DNA from: Desulfobulbaceae bacterium
Lineage (GTDB): Bacteria; Desulfobacterota; Desulfobulbia; Desulfobulbales; Desulfobulbaceae
Direction of reading: 5' to 3'
Assembly (NCBI GenBank): GCA_003508005.1
Contig: DNUE01000013.1
Location: 62,001-126,000, forward strand
DNA: 64,000 nt
The translations under genes were made by a program, and so were the position numbers. Numbering within the stretch: the first letter of the stretch is position 1; each line of letters starts with the position of its first letter. The notes under the pieces are model-generated. The model was not told the origin of the DNA, ran no database searches, and saw only the letters and a list, made by a program, of their open reading frames with translations. Shown piece after piece: positions 10,244 through 19,409 of the stretch.

Positions 10244-11023
10244 TCAGTCCGGATCAGAGGAACGGAAGTCGGGTTTCTCGCGGCGGAGTTGCATATAGCC
10301 GTTGCGAAAGGAAATATAGGGGTCAAAGAGAACATCTTTCAGCTTTTCGTACTCACCCAGGTGCATGGACAGGCTGTTGGTGGCCTTGCCTGTATAGACT
10401 GCGCCCTGGACGTACAGGTCGTCGGTCCATGTATAATAGGGGGTCATGCCAAAACCATCAATGACCGTACCGGTAAAATCGCGCAGAGTTGATGGGCCAT
10501 GCAAGGGGACAACAAGATAGAAGCCATCGCCAATACCCCAGGTGGCAAAAGTTCCGCCCATGGTGGCCACAACCTTGGACAGATTGAATTCCCGACCCGC
10601 CGGATCGCCGAGACCGTACACACCGCCGGTTGAGTTGATCACAAACCGGAGCAGGACATTGCCGGCATCAGTAAAACGTCCCTGGAGCAGGGTATTGACA
10701 AAACGGACCGGCTCAGCCAGGTTCCAGAAAAAATTATCGATGCAGCCGCGCAGATCCAGGGGGACAACATGGCTGTACATGCTGGCCAGGGGCTCCATGA
10801 CCCAGATATACATCTTATCGTTGACATCGAACACCACCCGGTTCAAGGGTTCAAGGGGATCGCTGATCTCGCGGGTTTCAATACCTTTCTCATCATAGAA
10901 ATCATCATTCAGAAAATCGGCACCTCCCCCGGCGCCGGTGGCAGTCACTCCTGCTGGCACCAAGAGACAAGCGCCCTGCATGCAGACGATAAAAAGAAGG
11001 TATATGAATAATCGGTTAGCCAT
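10244..11023 (-). CDS. mlaA: MlaA/VacJ-family lipid-asymmetry protein
   Basis: Outer-membrane component that removes misplaced outer-leaflet phospholipid. 259 residues with an N-terminal hydrophobic export signal (FIYLLFIVCMQGACLL, with a Cys that could be lipidated) and the VacJ core: DPLEPLNRVVFDVNDKMY, NFFWNLAEPVRFVNTLLQG, RFVINSTGGVYGLGDPA, TFATWGIGDGFYLVVPL and GPSTLRDFTG. Embedding mlaA in the same operon as mlaEFDC is common outside Enterobacteria. Confidence 0.95.
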   Translation of the reverse strand: MANRLFIYLLFIVCMQGACLLVPAGVTATGAGGGADFLNDDFYDEKGIETREISDPLEPLNRVVFDVNDKMYIWVMEPLASMYSHVVPLDLRGCIDNFFWNLAEPVRFVNTLLQGRFTDAGNVLLRFVINSTGGVYGLGDPAGREFNLSKVVATMGGTFATWGIGDGFYLVVPLHGPSTLRDFTGTVIDGFGMTPYYTWTDDLYVQGAVYTGKATNSLSMHLGEYEKLKDVLFDPYISFRNGYMQLRREKPDFRSSDPD

Positions 11024-11046
11024 CGTAACTGTTCTCGGCGAAAAAA

Positions 11047-11496
11047 TTAATCAACCTTGCCAAAGGCAAACTTAGAAATCAGTGATTCCAGGTCAAGGGC
11101 CGATTCGGTATCCGTGATGGTTTCGCCATCCTTGAACATGAGTTCATCACCGCCCAGGGATATCTGGATAAACTTGTCACCGATGATGCCCTGGGACTTG
11201 ACCGAGGCTATCGAATCGACAGGTACTTTGACCCCCCGGTGCAGTTGCATGGTGACCACGGCAAAGAATTCATCGTTCAGAGTCAGCTCCTTGACCGTAC
11301 CGACCTTCACGCCGGAGATCTGGATATCGGCACCGGCCTTGACGCCCGAGATATTATTGAACTCCCCGTAGAGGGTATAAGAACGGCTGTCAACCAGCCA
11401 GGGAACCTCTCCAAGCTGCAGGGCCAGCCATCCCAGGGCGGCAAAGCCGACGATGAGAAAAATTCCAACGATTACATCTGTGACCTGACTTTTCAT
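11047..11496 (-). CDS. mlaD: MlaD-family (MCE) substrate-binding protein
   Basis: Membrane-anchored MCE-domain protein that forms a hexameric ring on the MlaFE ABC transporter. One N-terminal membrane helix (IVGIFLIVGFAALGWLAL) is followed by the MCE domain with FNNISGVKAGADIQISGVKV, SIASVKSQGIIGDKFIQIS and the terminal GETITDTESALDLESLIS. 149 residues, as for E. coli-type MlaD. Two bases separate it from mlaF. Confidence 0.95.
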   Translation of the reverse strand: MKSQVTDVIVGIFLIVGFAALGWLALQLGEVPWLVDSRSYTLYGEFNNISGVKAGADIQISGVKVGTVKELTLNDEFFAVVTMQLHRGVKVPVDSIASVKSQGIIGDKFIQISLGGDELMFKDGETITDTESALDLESLISKFAFGKVD

Positions 11497-11498
11497 GG

Positions 11499-12311
11499 TT
11501 ATGCCCCGTTCTTATCGCCTTGGCTGCCGCCGACCAGGATTCGCGCGGCAAACTCCCTGATATAGGGTTTGGTGGAAAACTGGATCTCTTCCGGTGATGC
11601 AAACACGTCAACTTCACCCTTGTTCAGCAGCACGATCTGGTCGGCAAGGTCAAAGACCTTGGGAATGTCGTGGCTGACAATAACCGCTGTATATCCGATC
11701 CGCCTCTTGGTCCGGGCAAAAAGATTATATATCTCACTGGTCATGATCGGGTCAAGTCCGGTGGTGGGTTCGTCGAAGAGCACGATCTCCGGGTCCAACT
11801 GCAGGGCCCTGGCCAATCCGACCCGCTTTTTCATTCCCCCGCTCAACTGGGCGGGAAATTTGTGTTCATGACCGACCAGTTCCAACTGCTCCAGGGTGGC
11901 CATGACCCGCTGCTCGATTTCCGTGTTCTGCATGCGCACCCTTTCCCGCAGCGGCATGGCGACATTCTCGAAAACGGTCAGGGAATCAAAGAGGGCTGAA
12001 CCCTGAAACAGCACGCCGAACTTGGTGCGAAGTTTCCGCAACTCTTCCCCGCGCAGCCGGGTGACATCTTTGCCGTCAACCAGGATCTGGCCGCTGTCCG
12101 GGGTCATCAGGCCCAGAACCAGCTTCAGGGTCACGCTCTTTCCCTGGCCGCTGCCGCCGGCGATCACCGTGGTCAGCCCGCGAGGCACGCTGAAATTGAC
12201 CTTGTTCAGGACCGTAATCGGTCCCTTGCTCCCGGAAAAGGACTTGGTCACATCCACAAAGCGGATCACCGCCTCGGGCGTATCCGCTGTATCCTTGTGC
12301 TGCACGGTCAT
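11499..12311 (-). CDS. mlaF: MlaF-family ABC transporter ATP-binding protein
   Basis: Cytoplasmic ATPase of the phospholipid transporter. 270 residues with Walker [14 protein letters not shown]-loop [17 protein letters not shown], signature [15 protein letters not shown], Walker [14 protein letters not shown] and switch His in VIVSHDI. The GMKKRV signature variant is typical of MlaF. The start overlaps the end of mlaE by four bases. Confidence 0.96.
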   Translation of the reverse strand: MTVQHKDTADTPEAVIRFVDVTKSFSGSKGPITVLNKVNFSVPRGLTTVIAGGSGQGKSVTLKLVLGLMTPDSGQILVDGKDVTRLRGEELRKLRTKFGVLFQGSALFDSLTVFENVAMPLRERVRMQNTEIEQRVMATLEQLELVGHEHKFPAQLSGGMKKRVGLARALQLDPEIVLFDEPTTGLDPIMTSEIYNLFARTKRRIGYTAVIVSHDIPKVFDLADQIVLLNKGEVDVFASPEEIQFSTKPYIREFAARILVGGSQGDKNGA

Positions 12312-13135
12312 AGCAGGATCGCGGTCAGCAGATAATCAAAAATCAGGACGGAAATAGAGGAAATCACTACGGCCTGGGTGGTGACCCGGCTCACGCTTTC
12401 CGCACCGAAACCGGCGCCCCTGATGGATTGCACGAAAAAACCGCGGCCCGTGCAGATCCAGACCAAGAGCAGGGCAAAGACAAAGGACTTGATTACGCCG
12501 AGGTTGATGTCGTGATTGGTGACGCTCTTCTCCATCCCGCTGAAAAACGCCCCGGGGTTGACTCCCATGAGCAGAACGCCTGACACATAGCCGCCGAAGA
12601 TCCCGACCACGTCGAACATCGCGGTGAGCAGCGGCACGGAGATCAGAGCAGCCAGGAATTTTGGGGAAATAAGATACCTGAAGGGGTCAATGGCCATGCA
12701 CTCGAGAGCATCTATCTGTTCGGATATCCGCATGATCCCGATTTCGGCGCACATGGCTGAGCCGGCGCGCCCGGTGACCATCAGTGCGGTCAACACCGGG
12801 CCCAGTTCCATGATCAGGGTCAGGGAGACCGCAGAACCGAGCGCGCCCTCGGCACCGAACTTGTTCAGGGAATAATAACCCTGCAGGCCGAGAACCATGC
12901 CGGAGGAGAGCGCGGTAAAAAAAATAACCGCCACCGAGCCGGTCCCAATGAAATTAAGCTGCTTCAGCAATTCCCGGAAGCGGAAAGGATGCCGAAATAC
13001 CCCGACCAGGGCGCGGAACAGATAGACACCCATCCTGCCCAGATCAGTCAGGAGATATCCGCCGTAATTTCCCAGACCGGCAATGCGTCGAAGAAATCCC
13101 GGAAGTTCATTTTGATGGTTCTGCTGATGCAACAT
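12308..13135 (-). CDS. mlaE: MlaE-family ABC transporter permease
   Basis: Inner-membrane permease of the Mla complex, 275 residues, 5-6 hydrophobic segments. Family marks are [57 protein letters not shown] and [16 protein letters not shown]. It is the first gene of the mla operon. A minus-strand extended -10-like TGGTATAGT lies at 13149-13157, just before the ATG, too close for a normal leader, so the promoter is uncertain. Confidence 0.95.
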   Translation of the reverse strand: MLHQQNHQNELPGFLRRIAGLGNYGGYLLTDLGRMGVYLFRALVGVFRHPFRFRELLKQLNFIGTGSVAVIFFTALSSGMVLGLQGYYSLNKFGAEGALGSAVSLTLIMELGPVLTALMVTGRAGSAMCAEIGIMRISEQIDALECMAIDPFRYLISPKFLAALISVPLLTAMFDVVGIFGGYVSGVLLMGVNPGAFFSGMEKSVTNHDINLGVIKSFVFALLLVWICTGRGFFVQSIRGAGFGAESVSRVTTQAVVISSISVLIFDYLLTAILL

Positions 13136-13237
13136 AGCCGCCGACTGTACTATACCAATAGTTAACGCAAATTTTGATATCTACCATAGAGAAGGGAGGA
13201 TGGTCATGTATTTTTTTAAAAAATATTGGCCGGGAGT

Positions 13238-14236
13238 TTATGAAAAATGGTCAAATCCTTCGTAGGATATGTCCTCCTCGATCTTGCCGATGCCTGCCTG
13301 ATCAGGCCTGACCAACCGTACACCAGGCCGCTCGTCAAAGATACCCACGGCGGTAACCGGAACACCTACCTCGGCGGCCGTTGTTAAAATTGCCTGCCTC
13401 CGGTCTGGGGCTGCGGCAAAAGCCAGCTCGTAATCCTCTCCGCCCGCAACCATCCAGGTAAGACAATCACTCCCCAGCAGGAGGGCGGCTTCCCGCAGCG
13501 AGGAAGAAGCCGGCAGGCTGGCCGAGTCAATGCGCACCCCAACCCCGCTCTGTACACAGAGATGGGCAAGATCCGTGGCCAGGCCGTCGGAAAGGTCCAT
13601 CATCGCATGGGCAAGGCCCGCCTGCGCCAAACGGCGGCCAAGTTCAAGGCGGGGACTGGGATTGAGATGCGCCATCACCAATCCACGCAGCCGTGGCGCA
13701 TCCGCCCTGCCCCGCCGGCACAGTTCCAAGCCGGCCGCGGCGTTGCCAAGCGTGCCGCTGACCCAGAGCGTATCGCCGCTTCTTGCCCCGCTGCGCAAAA
13801 CAACCTGGTCAGATGCTGCCTCGCCCAGGACGGTTAGCGTGATGACGATTCCGCCCGGACTGCGCACGGTATCGCCCCCGGCAAGCAGACAACCGAATTC
13901 CTTGCATGCTGCGGCCAACCCCTGCGAAAAATCCTCCAGCCAGCGTGGATCATAGCCTGCGGGCAGGCCAAGGGAGAGAAAAACAAAAACCGGGGTGCCG
14001 CCCATGGCAGCGATATCGCTGATATTGACCGCTACGCATTTGCGTCCGAGGAGGCCGGCGGCATGCCATTTGCGGTCGAAATGCACCTCCTCGATCAGGG
14101 TGTCCATGGTCACCAGCCAGGACAGCCTATCGTTTTTGCTGATTACGGCGCAGTCATCCCCTATGCCCGCCAGCAACTCGGGGCTTGACCCGGAGGCCAG
14201 TCGGGCAAGCATATCGATGATCTCCTGTTCCCTCAT
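13238..14236 (-). CDS. thiL: Thiamine-monophosphate kinase
   Basis: Makes thiamine diphosphate from thiamine monophosphate with ATP. 332 residues of the AIR-synthase/ThiL fold: GIGDDCAVI, VTMDTLIEEVHFD, GRKCVAVNISDIAAMGG, GLPAGYDPRW, LAGGDTVRSPG, MDLSDGLATDLAHLC and GGEDYELAFA are the family motifs. Its ATG overlaps the stop of the small upstream gene (ATGA), so it is translationally coupled to it. Confidence 0.96.
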   Translation of the reverse strand: MREQEIIDMLARLASGSSPELLAGIGDDCAVISKNDRLSWLVTMDTLIEEVHFDRKWHAAGLLGRKCVAVNISDIAAMGGTPVFVFLSLGLPAGYDPRWLEDFSQGLAAACKEFGCLLAGGDTVRSPGGIVITLTVLGEAASDQVVLRSGARSGDTLWVSGTLGNAAAGLELCRRGRADAPRLRGLVMAHLNPSPRLELGRRLAQAGLAHAMMDLSDGLATDLAHLCVQSGVGVRIDSASLPASSSLREAALLLGSDCLTWMVAGGEDYELAFAAAPDRRQAILTTAAEVGVPVTAVGIFDERPGVRLVRPDQAGIGKIEEDISYEGFDHFS

Positions 14237-14415
14237 CGGTCACCGAACTCTTCCGGATATATGGCCGGCAAATAGCCGGCAAGGAATCGCCTGATTTCGC
14301 GGGCGATCTGCTGCCGCGACAAGTGGTACCACTCGGCCAGCCGGGAGCTTTTTCTGATGACCCTGGTCCTGCCCGCCACGATCCCGGGCGAAACCGGGAT
14401 CCCGTGGAGAACCAT
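14233..14415 (-). CDS. Short protein resembling the extreme N-terminus of PTS enzyme I
   Basis: Sixty residues. The start MVLHGIPVSPGIVAGRTRV closely follows the PTS enzyme I N-terminal pattern (a GI-x-x-SPGIA-x-G motif), and LSRQQIAREIRRF matches the helix after it, but the protein stops where EI would continue for ~500 residues. AAGGA seven bases upstream supports the ATG at 14415; an ATG five codons earlier and a TTG at 14616 are open in frame. The stop overlaps thiL. It may be a stand-alone relic or a truncated gene; phosphotransfer is impossible since the active His domain is absent. Confidence 0.5.
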   Translation of the reverse strand: MVLHGIPVSPGIVAGRTRVIRKSSRLAEWYHLSRQQIAREIRRFLAGYLPAIYPEEFGDR

Positions 14416-14616
14416 GCTCTTATCCTTCATCGTTCGAATTCGCCTCCCATGGACTTCAGACCTCATGTCCTCTGCAATCATGGCCAGACCGGTTGCAATA
14501 CGTCTGAGCACGCCGCGGGGGTCCCACGGTGATGTTATTCCCAGCACTATCTCTGACGCTCTCTCACGGATTAAGGCTGCTGAAGAAGAGACCACGATGT
14601 ATTTTCGCCGCTGCAA

Positions 14617-14991
14617 TCATCTGACCCGGCGAAAAGGTCTGATATTGCCGTTCAATCCGGCTTCGTCGGTGCCGGGATCCGCTCCTATGGGCTCCCTTTC
14701 CAGGAGGAGGGCCTGCATGAACCGCTGGTCGCCGCCCATGGTGAAAAGCTCCCGGCCGGTGAACTGGGGCTCCCTGAGAGTCCAGACAAGGAGTTGGGGC
14801 GGTACGGTCAGCATCTGCATGGTCACATGCCACCAGCTGTCCTTGCGGCCCGTATCCGGCTCGACAGCTTCAACTCTCGCATATACGAGCATGCGGGGGT
14901 TGTCCGCGGCGATGAGAACCAAATCGCCGGGAGCGGTGGTTTTCTTGAAGGCAACATGCTTTTTCAGTTCCGTCACCAGCTCCTGCAGCAT
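14617..14991 (-). CDS. Conserved-looking protein of unknown function
   Basis: 124 residues, not recognised. No signal peptide, membrane helix or cysteine motif. The N-terminus is a short helix (LQELVTELKKHVAFKK), followed by probable beta structure with two aromatic/hydrophobic patches (SWWHVTMQMLTVPPQLLVW). Its start overlaps the stop of the 566-residue gene by one base, and it lies between that gene and the PtsI-like fragment, so it belongs to the same transcript. Confidence 0.65.
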   Translation of the reverse strand: MLQELVTELKKHVAFKKTTAPGDLVLIAADNPRMLVYARVEAVEPDTGRKDSWWHVTMQMLTVPPQLLVWTLREPQFTGRELFTMGGDQRFMQALLLEREPIGADPGTDEAGLNGNIRPFRRVR

Positions 14992-16691
14992 TACTCCTCC
15001 TCCGCCCGGTCAGCCAAAAGCAGGACAGACTCTATTCGCAGCTCGCTAGGTTCGGCTCGCAGGCGTGAACTTCCGGCGGCAAACATCTTCATGCCATCCA
15101 AAACCGGGGCCACAACCAAATCGACCAGCGCCCTGATTCGCCCTCCATGTTCCTGGTCGATCATGGCCAGGATGGTGGCGCCCCAGGAAGCAAATTGCTG
15201 CAGCCCATCGATCAGGTTGGGATTATGGACATAGGCTATCATATTGCTCAACTCTTCCAACCCGATATCGACCTGACGGAAACGGGGGGTTTTGACAAGA
15301 GGCACCTCCGGTCGTCCCAGGCTCTGTTCGAGCTGCTCAGGGCTGTCGGCAAAAAAAACAATGCCGTCCTTGATCGCCCAGGATGGCTGCAACAGGCCAC
15401 CGCCCAGCATCAGGGTGTTGATCCGGGTCCCGGCAACTTCCCTGCTGGCCTGGGTTTTCCCGGCCAGGAGGGAAAAAATCGCCAGCCGCAACCGCTCCTC
15501 ATCTTTGATAGCCAGGCGGCAGCACAACCGTGGCAGCGGGAGGAAACCGTTGCCGCGTATCCCGGTGACCGTAAGGCTGATCTGATTGTCGAACAACGAA
15601 AAAAATTCCGAAAAGGTCATGCCGGTTTTTCGGACAAGCCACTTTTCGCTCATGCTTAAATGATCCCGGAGCTGCGGGACATGTTGCAGAGCAGCGGTCC
15701 ACCGGGTGAGATCAAGCAGGTTCGTCCAGTAATGGAGCAGCAGATCGGCAGGCACCGAGGCCAGGAAATCATCTCTCCCTTGCATGGGCATGCCCGCGCC
15801 TGCCCAGCCCGGCTTTGCAAGCAGGACAGCAGTGCAGTCGAGCCTGTCGATTTCGTTGCCGCAAAAAAATGCCCCGGGCCCGAAGTCGCCCTCACCAGCT
15901 ATTCCTTCTGTTTCCGCATGTGCCAGACCCGGGCTTGAAAGGGTGTGCAACAGACGGGTCAATGCCCTTGCATCCCCATAGACAAACTGCTCGTCCCGTC
16001 CGCCTGCTCTTTGCCGCAGGGCCTGGTAGCCAGTGTTGCTGCTCAGCCGGTCCTCTCCGGCAGCAGGCTGTCGCAGGGCCAAATCCAGACACCTTTTCAC
16101 GGTGTCTGCTGATAAGGAGGCGAGGAGCAGGCCGTCACTTGCCGCAACAGAAAGTACTGTCTTGTCCGTGAGGATAAAGGAACGGATTTCCCTGTTATGG
16201 AAAGCTTCTGCGGAGTACTGGTTGTCATTCGTCAACAGCGGAGCCAGAAGCTCCACAGCCTTAGTCTGGTGCCTGGGACTGGCAATAAGCACCAGCGAAT
16301 CCCAGGTGGCTGCAAGTGTCCTGTTTCCAGGGTCGACCGGCAGCAGGGCGAGTATCGCCCGCCGTGCGAACAGTTCCCTGAACAGCGGGCCATCAAGAAA
16401 GGCCTGAATCTGCGCAACTTCGTCCTGGAAGTGGCGAGCCTCCTCTTCGCCGGCACCGAACTGCAGTAAAAGCTCCTCCCAGCGGATCTTGCCGATCCGC
16501 TGTCCCAGCCTCGATTGCCGGCACCTGTCGTACAGGGCAGCGGGTTGCCGGAGATCGACAAGGGCAAGGGTATCTCCAGGCAAAAAAGCAAGGGGGTCCG
16601 CCGCATGCTCTTTTCGGATGAACAGAACGTAAACGGCAGCAGCAAGAAAAAGTCCGGCAGCCAGCGCCAGGAAAATTCGCTTCATTCGCAT
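14991..16691 (-). CDS. Membrane-anchored protein of unknown function, DUF3352-like
   Basis: 566 residues with one N-terminal membrane helix or uncleaved signal (IFLALAAGLFLAAAVYVLFI) and a large extracytoplasmic part. The opening DPLAFLPGDTLALVDLRQPA and repeated beta-rich modules recall DUF3352-type surface proteins; this is by impression only. The gene overlaps the hybrid kinase stop by ten bases, so it is translated in coupling with the sensor kinase and may be part of its sensory circuit. Confidence 0.7.
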   Translation of the reverse strand: MRMKRIFLALAAGLFLAAAVYVLFIRKEHAADPLAFLPGDTLALVDLRQPAALYDRCRQSRLGQRIGKIRWEELLLQFGAGEEEARHFQDEVAQIQAFLDGPLFRELFARRAILALLPVDPGNRTLAATWDSLVLIASPRHQTKAVELLAPLLTNDNQYSAEAFHNREIRSFILTDKTVLSVAASDGLLLASLSADTVKRCLDLALRQPAAGEDRLSSNTGYQALRQRAGGRDEQFVYGDARALTRLLHTLSSPGLAHAETEGIAGEGDFGPGAFFCGNEIDRLDCTAVLLAKPGWAGAGMPMQGRDDFLASVPADLLLHYWTNLLDLTRWTAALQHVPQLRDHLSMSEKWLVRKTGMTFSEFFSLFDNQISLTVTGIRGNGFLPLPRLCCRLAIKDEERLRLAIFSLLAGKTQASREVAGTRINTLMLGGGLLQPSWAIKDGIVFFADSPEQLEQSLGRPEVPLVKTPRFRQVDIGLEELSNMIAYVHNPNLIDGLQQFASWGATILAMIDQEHGGRIRALVDLVVAPVLDGMKMFAAGSSRLRAEPSELRIESVLLLADRAEEE

Positions 16692-19372
16692 TGGAAATGC
16701 TCTGAGAGGACTGCCCCATGCGCGGTAATATATTTCCGCAGGAGCAGGTACAGTTCGCCGCGCCCCACGGGCTTGGCAATATATTCATCCATGCCTGCAG
16801 TGAGACACCGCTCGCGATCACCATCCATGGCGCACGCAGTCAGGGCGATAATCGGCACATGTCCTCCTAGTTCTTTCTCCTCCTTCCTGATCCGGTCTAC
16901 CGCATCATATCCATCCAATACCGGCATCTGGAGGTCCATGAGTATACAGGAAAATGAATTGGAACGCCAGGCCTCGACAGCATCCCGGCCATTGCCAACG
17001 GCAATGACCGTTAGCCCCATCTGTTCCAGCAGGGTGGTGGCCAGGGTGGTGTTGATGAAATCATCCTCCGCCAGCAGGACATGTCCGTGCAGGAACGTCT
17101 CCTGGCTGGCGACCGGCAGTGCCGGCACCGCCGGTCCGCTGCCGCCATCATGGATGTCTTCTCTGGAAAAGGGAACGGCAAACCAAAACCGGGCCCCCTT
17201 GCCCGACTCGCTTTCCACCCTGATGTCACCGCCCATTAGTTGCACGATGCGCCGCGATATGGGCAACCCTAGCCCTGTTCCTCCATAACGGCGCGAGTGG
17301 GACGAATCAGCCTGAACGAAGGCCTCAAAGATCGCCTCCTGTTGTCCGGGATCAATGCCGATGCCCGTATCGATTACTTCAAAAAGGATCCTGGTTTCCT
17401 CGATTCCTGTTGCGTTCTGGAGCGAAGCCCGTACGGTGACCGAACCCTGCGCCGTGAACTTGAGGCCGTTTCCGATGAGGTTGGAAAGGACCTGCGCAAG
17501 ACGCATTTCATCGCCGACCAGGATATCCGGAATCTGTTCGTCGATGAACAGATTCAGCTCAACCCCTTTGTTTTTCGCTTGCAAGGAAAGACCGCCGCAC
17601 ACCTCCCGCAGCAAGGTGCGCAAGGGAAAAGGAGCGAATTCGAGGGACAGCTGTTCGCTCTCATTCCTGGAAAACTCGAGGATGTCATTGATGATTTTAA
17701 GCAGCCGTCTCGCCGACGAGAGGATCAGGGTCAAATTGTCCTGTCTGCCGGCGTCGCTCTCCTGGGTCAACAGTAATTCGGTAAGGCCGATGATACCGTT
17801 CATCGGCGTCCGGATCTCGTGACTCATATTGGCCAGGAACTCGCTTTTTGCCCTGCTGGCCATTACCGCCGCAGACCTGGCCTGCTCAAGCTCCTGTTCC
17901 GCTTTCTTTCTCCCCCTGATATCCTCAACGACCCAGACCACGCCCCGGGACAGATTATCCGGATCAATGGCCCTGCCGCTCAACGAGCAGGAGATCAGGG
18001 TTCCGTCCTTGCGCCGCAAAATATATTCTAAATTCTCCAGATCCTGCCTGGCGAGCTGCCGGGCATACGTGCGCACAAACCTGCGAAACGACCTCCTGCT
18101 GGGAAAAAAGGTGCGGACCTCGGCACCCCTGATCTCGGTCGCTGAGTAGCCCAGAATGGAACACAGCTTGTCATTCATACTGGTAATCCGTCCGTTGCGC
18201 ACCAGCAGAATACCAACCAGACTGGCGGCAAGAATGGTTTCCAGTTCCTGCAGGGTCGCTGTTCTGGAATCCTCCGCCCGTCTGTTGCGCTCCCGGCCAA
18301 GGCGCAGTTCTTCGGTAAGCAATTCCTCCTTGTAGGCATGGAGAAACCAGATCATCATCAAAAGTCCGGCAAAAAAGACGACAAGACCCATGATGAACAT
18401 CAGGACCAAGGGATAGGGAAGCGGCCGCAGGGTGGCAATCCTCCAGCCGGGCAGATCAATAGGCTCGAACTGGGCAGAGTAGCGGAGGCCCTCATGACGG
18501 AACAGCTCGCTGTCCAGCATAAATGGCAGGGGGGCAAGTGAGCGGTCACTGAATTGACGGCTGGCCACGAGTGTCGACCGCTGCTCATCGTTCAGGGGCA
18601 GGGCCGCACGGTACAGCCATTCAGGTCGGGTCGAGGAGAAGACGATCCCGTCCGGGGAAAGGAGCAAGGCATCGTAACTATCCAAGCTGCTGACATACGA
18701 GTCGATGGAATCCAAAGGAATCTTGATGACCACCACCCCCAGCGGTGTTTTCCCCCTGTCGGCGAAAACCGGTTCGCTGAAATACAGCCCCCTCTCGTTG
18801 GTGATGACCCCGAGGCCTGCATACTGCGCTGACCTTCCGGTCAATGCCTGGGAAACAAAGGGCCTGAATCGATAGTTGACTCCGGTCAGGGTTTTGCCGT
18901 TTGCATCGGAAGAGCTGCACACAACCGTTCCTTGGCGATCAAGGATGTATATCACGGATACGTCGAGAATCCCCTTCGCCATATTCAATTCTTCGATCAA
19001 CCTCGAGTTGTCAGCATCCTTTATTCTGGAGAGCACGTTAACTGTTTCTTGAGACTGGGCTATAAAATTCGCGGCATCGGTAAAATGATGCAAAACATAG
19101 CCGTTGACCTGAAAGGCAAGATGGGAGGTGGCTTCCTTCTGCTTCGACAAGGCGTTGTACCGGACAACGGAATCGCTGACCGTCTCAAGGAGGAGAAAAA
19201 GGGAAAACATGAAGAGGAGGGTCAGAATGATCCTCTTGCGCAGCGGGAGATTCCGCAGGATACTGACCCTGCTGGCCGAGAGCGGATGAAAAAAATGCCC
19301 CAGGATCGAATTCTGGCTTGCGGTCTCGCTTTCAGCGTGTGACTGCACGGCATCCTTGATCATTTCTGGCAA
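16682..19372 (-). CDS. Hybrid sensor histidine kinase (Cache-like sensor, PAS, HisKA, HATPase, receiver)
   Basis: 896 residues. Order: membrane helix ~48-64; a periplasmic sensor of about 250 residues resembling double Cache domains of DctB-like kinases (YILDRQGTVVCSS); helix ~321-344; PAS ~375-480; HisKA with phospho-acceptor His518 in FLANMSHEIRTPMNG; HATPase with NLIGNGLKF, DTGIGIDP, GGTGLGLPIS; C-terminal receiver with LLAEDD, phospho-Asp in ILMDLQMPVLDG and Lys in IAKPV. No Hpt domain or separate regulator follows, so the phosphorelay partner is encoded elsewhere. It overlaps the next gene by ten bases. Confidence 0.94.
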   Translation of the reverse strand: MPEMIKDAVQSHAESETASQNSILGHFFHPLSASRVSILRNLPLRKRIILTLLFMFSLFLLLETVSDSVVRYNALSKQKEATSHLAFQVNGYVLHHFTDAANFIAQSQETVNVLSRIKDADNSRLIEELNMAKGILDVSVIYILDRQGTVVCSSSDANGKTLTGVNYRFRPFVSQALTGRSAQYAGLGVITNERGLYFSEPVFADRGKTPLGVVVIKIPLDSIDSYVSSLDSYDALLLSPDGIVFSSTRPEWLYRAALPLNDEQRSTLVASRQFSDRSLAPLPFMLDSELFRHEGLRYSAQFEPIDLPGWRIATLRPLPYPLVLMFIMGLVVFFAGLLMMIWFLHAYKEELLTEELRLGRERNRRAEDSRTATLQELETILAASLVGILLVRNGRITSMNDKLCSILGYSATEIRGAEVRTFFPSRRSFRRFVRTYARQLARQDLENLEYILRRKDGTLISCSLSGRAIDPDNLSRGVVWVVEDIRGRKKAEQELEQARSAAVMASRAKSEFLANMSHEIRTPMNGIIGLTELLLTQESDAGRQDNLTLILSSARRLLKIINDILEFSRNESEQLSLEFAPFPLRTLLREVCGGLSLQAKNKGVELNLFIDEQIPDILVGDEMRLAQVLSNLIGNGLKFTAQGSVTVRASLQNATGIEETRILFEVIDTGIGIDPGQQEAIFEAFVQADSSHSRRYGGTGLGLPISRRIVQLMGGDIRVESESGKGARFWFAVPFSREDIHDGGSGPAVPALPVASQETFLHGHVLLAEDDFINTTLATTLLEQMGLTVIAVGNGRDAVEAWRSNSFSCILMDLQMPVLDGYDAVDRIRKEEKELGGHVPIIALTACAMDGDRERCLTAGMDEYIAKPVGRGELYLLLRKYITAHGAVLSEHFQCE

Positions 19373-19409
19373 GGGCTGTCACGGATCGCCCCAGGTGGTT
19401 GGTGCATTG

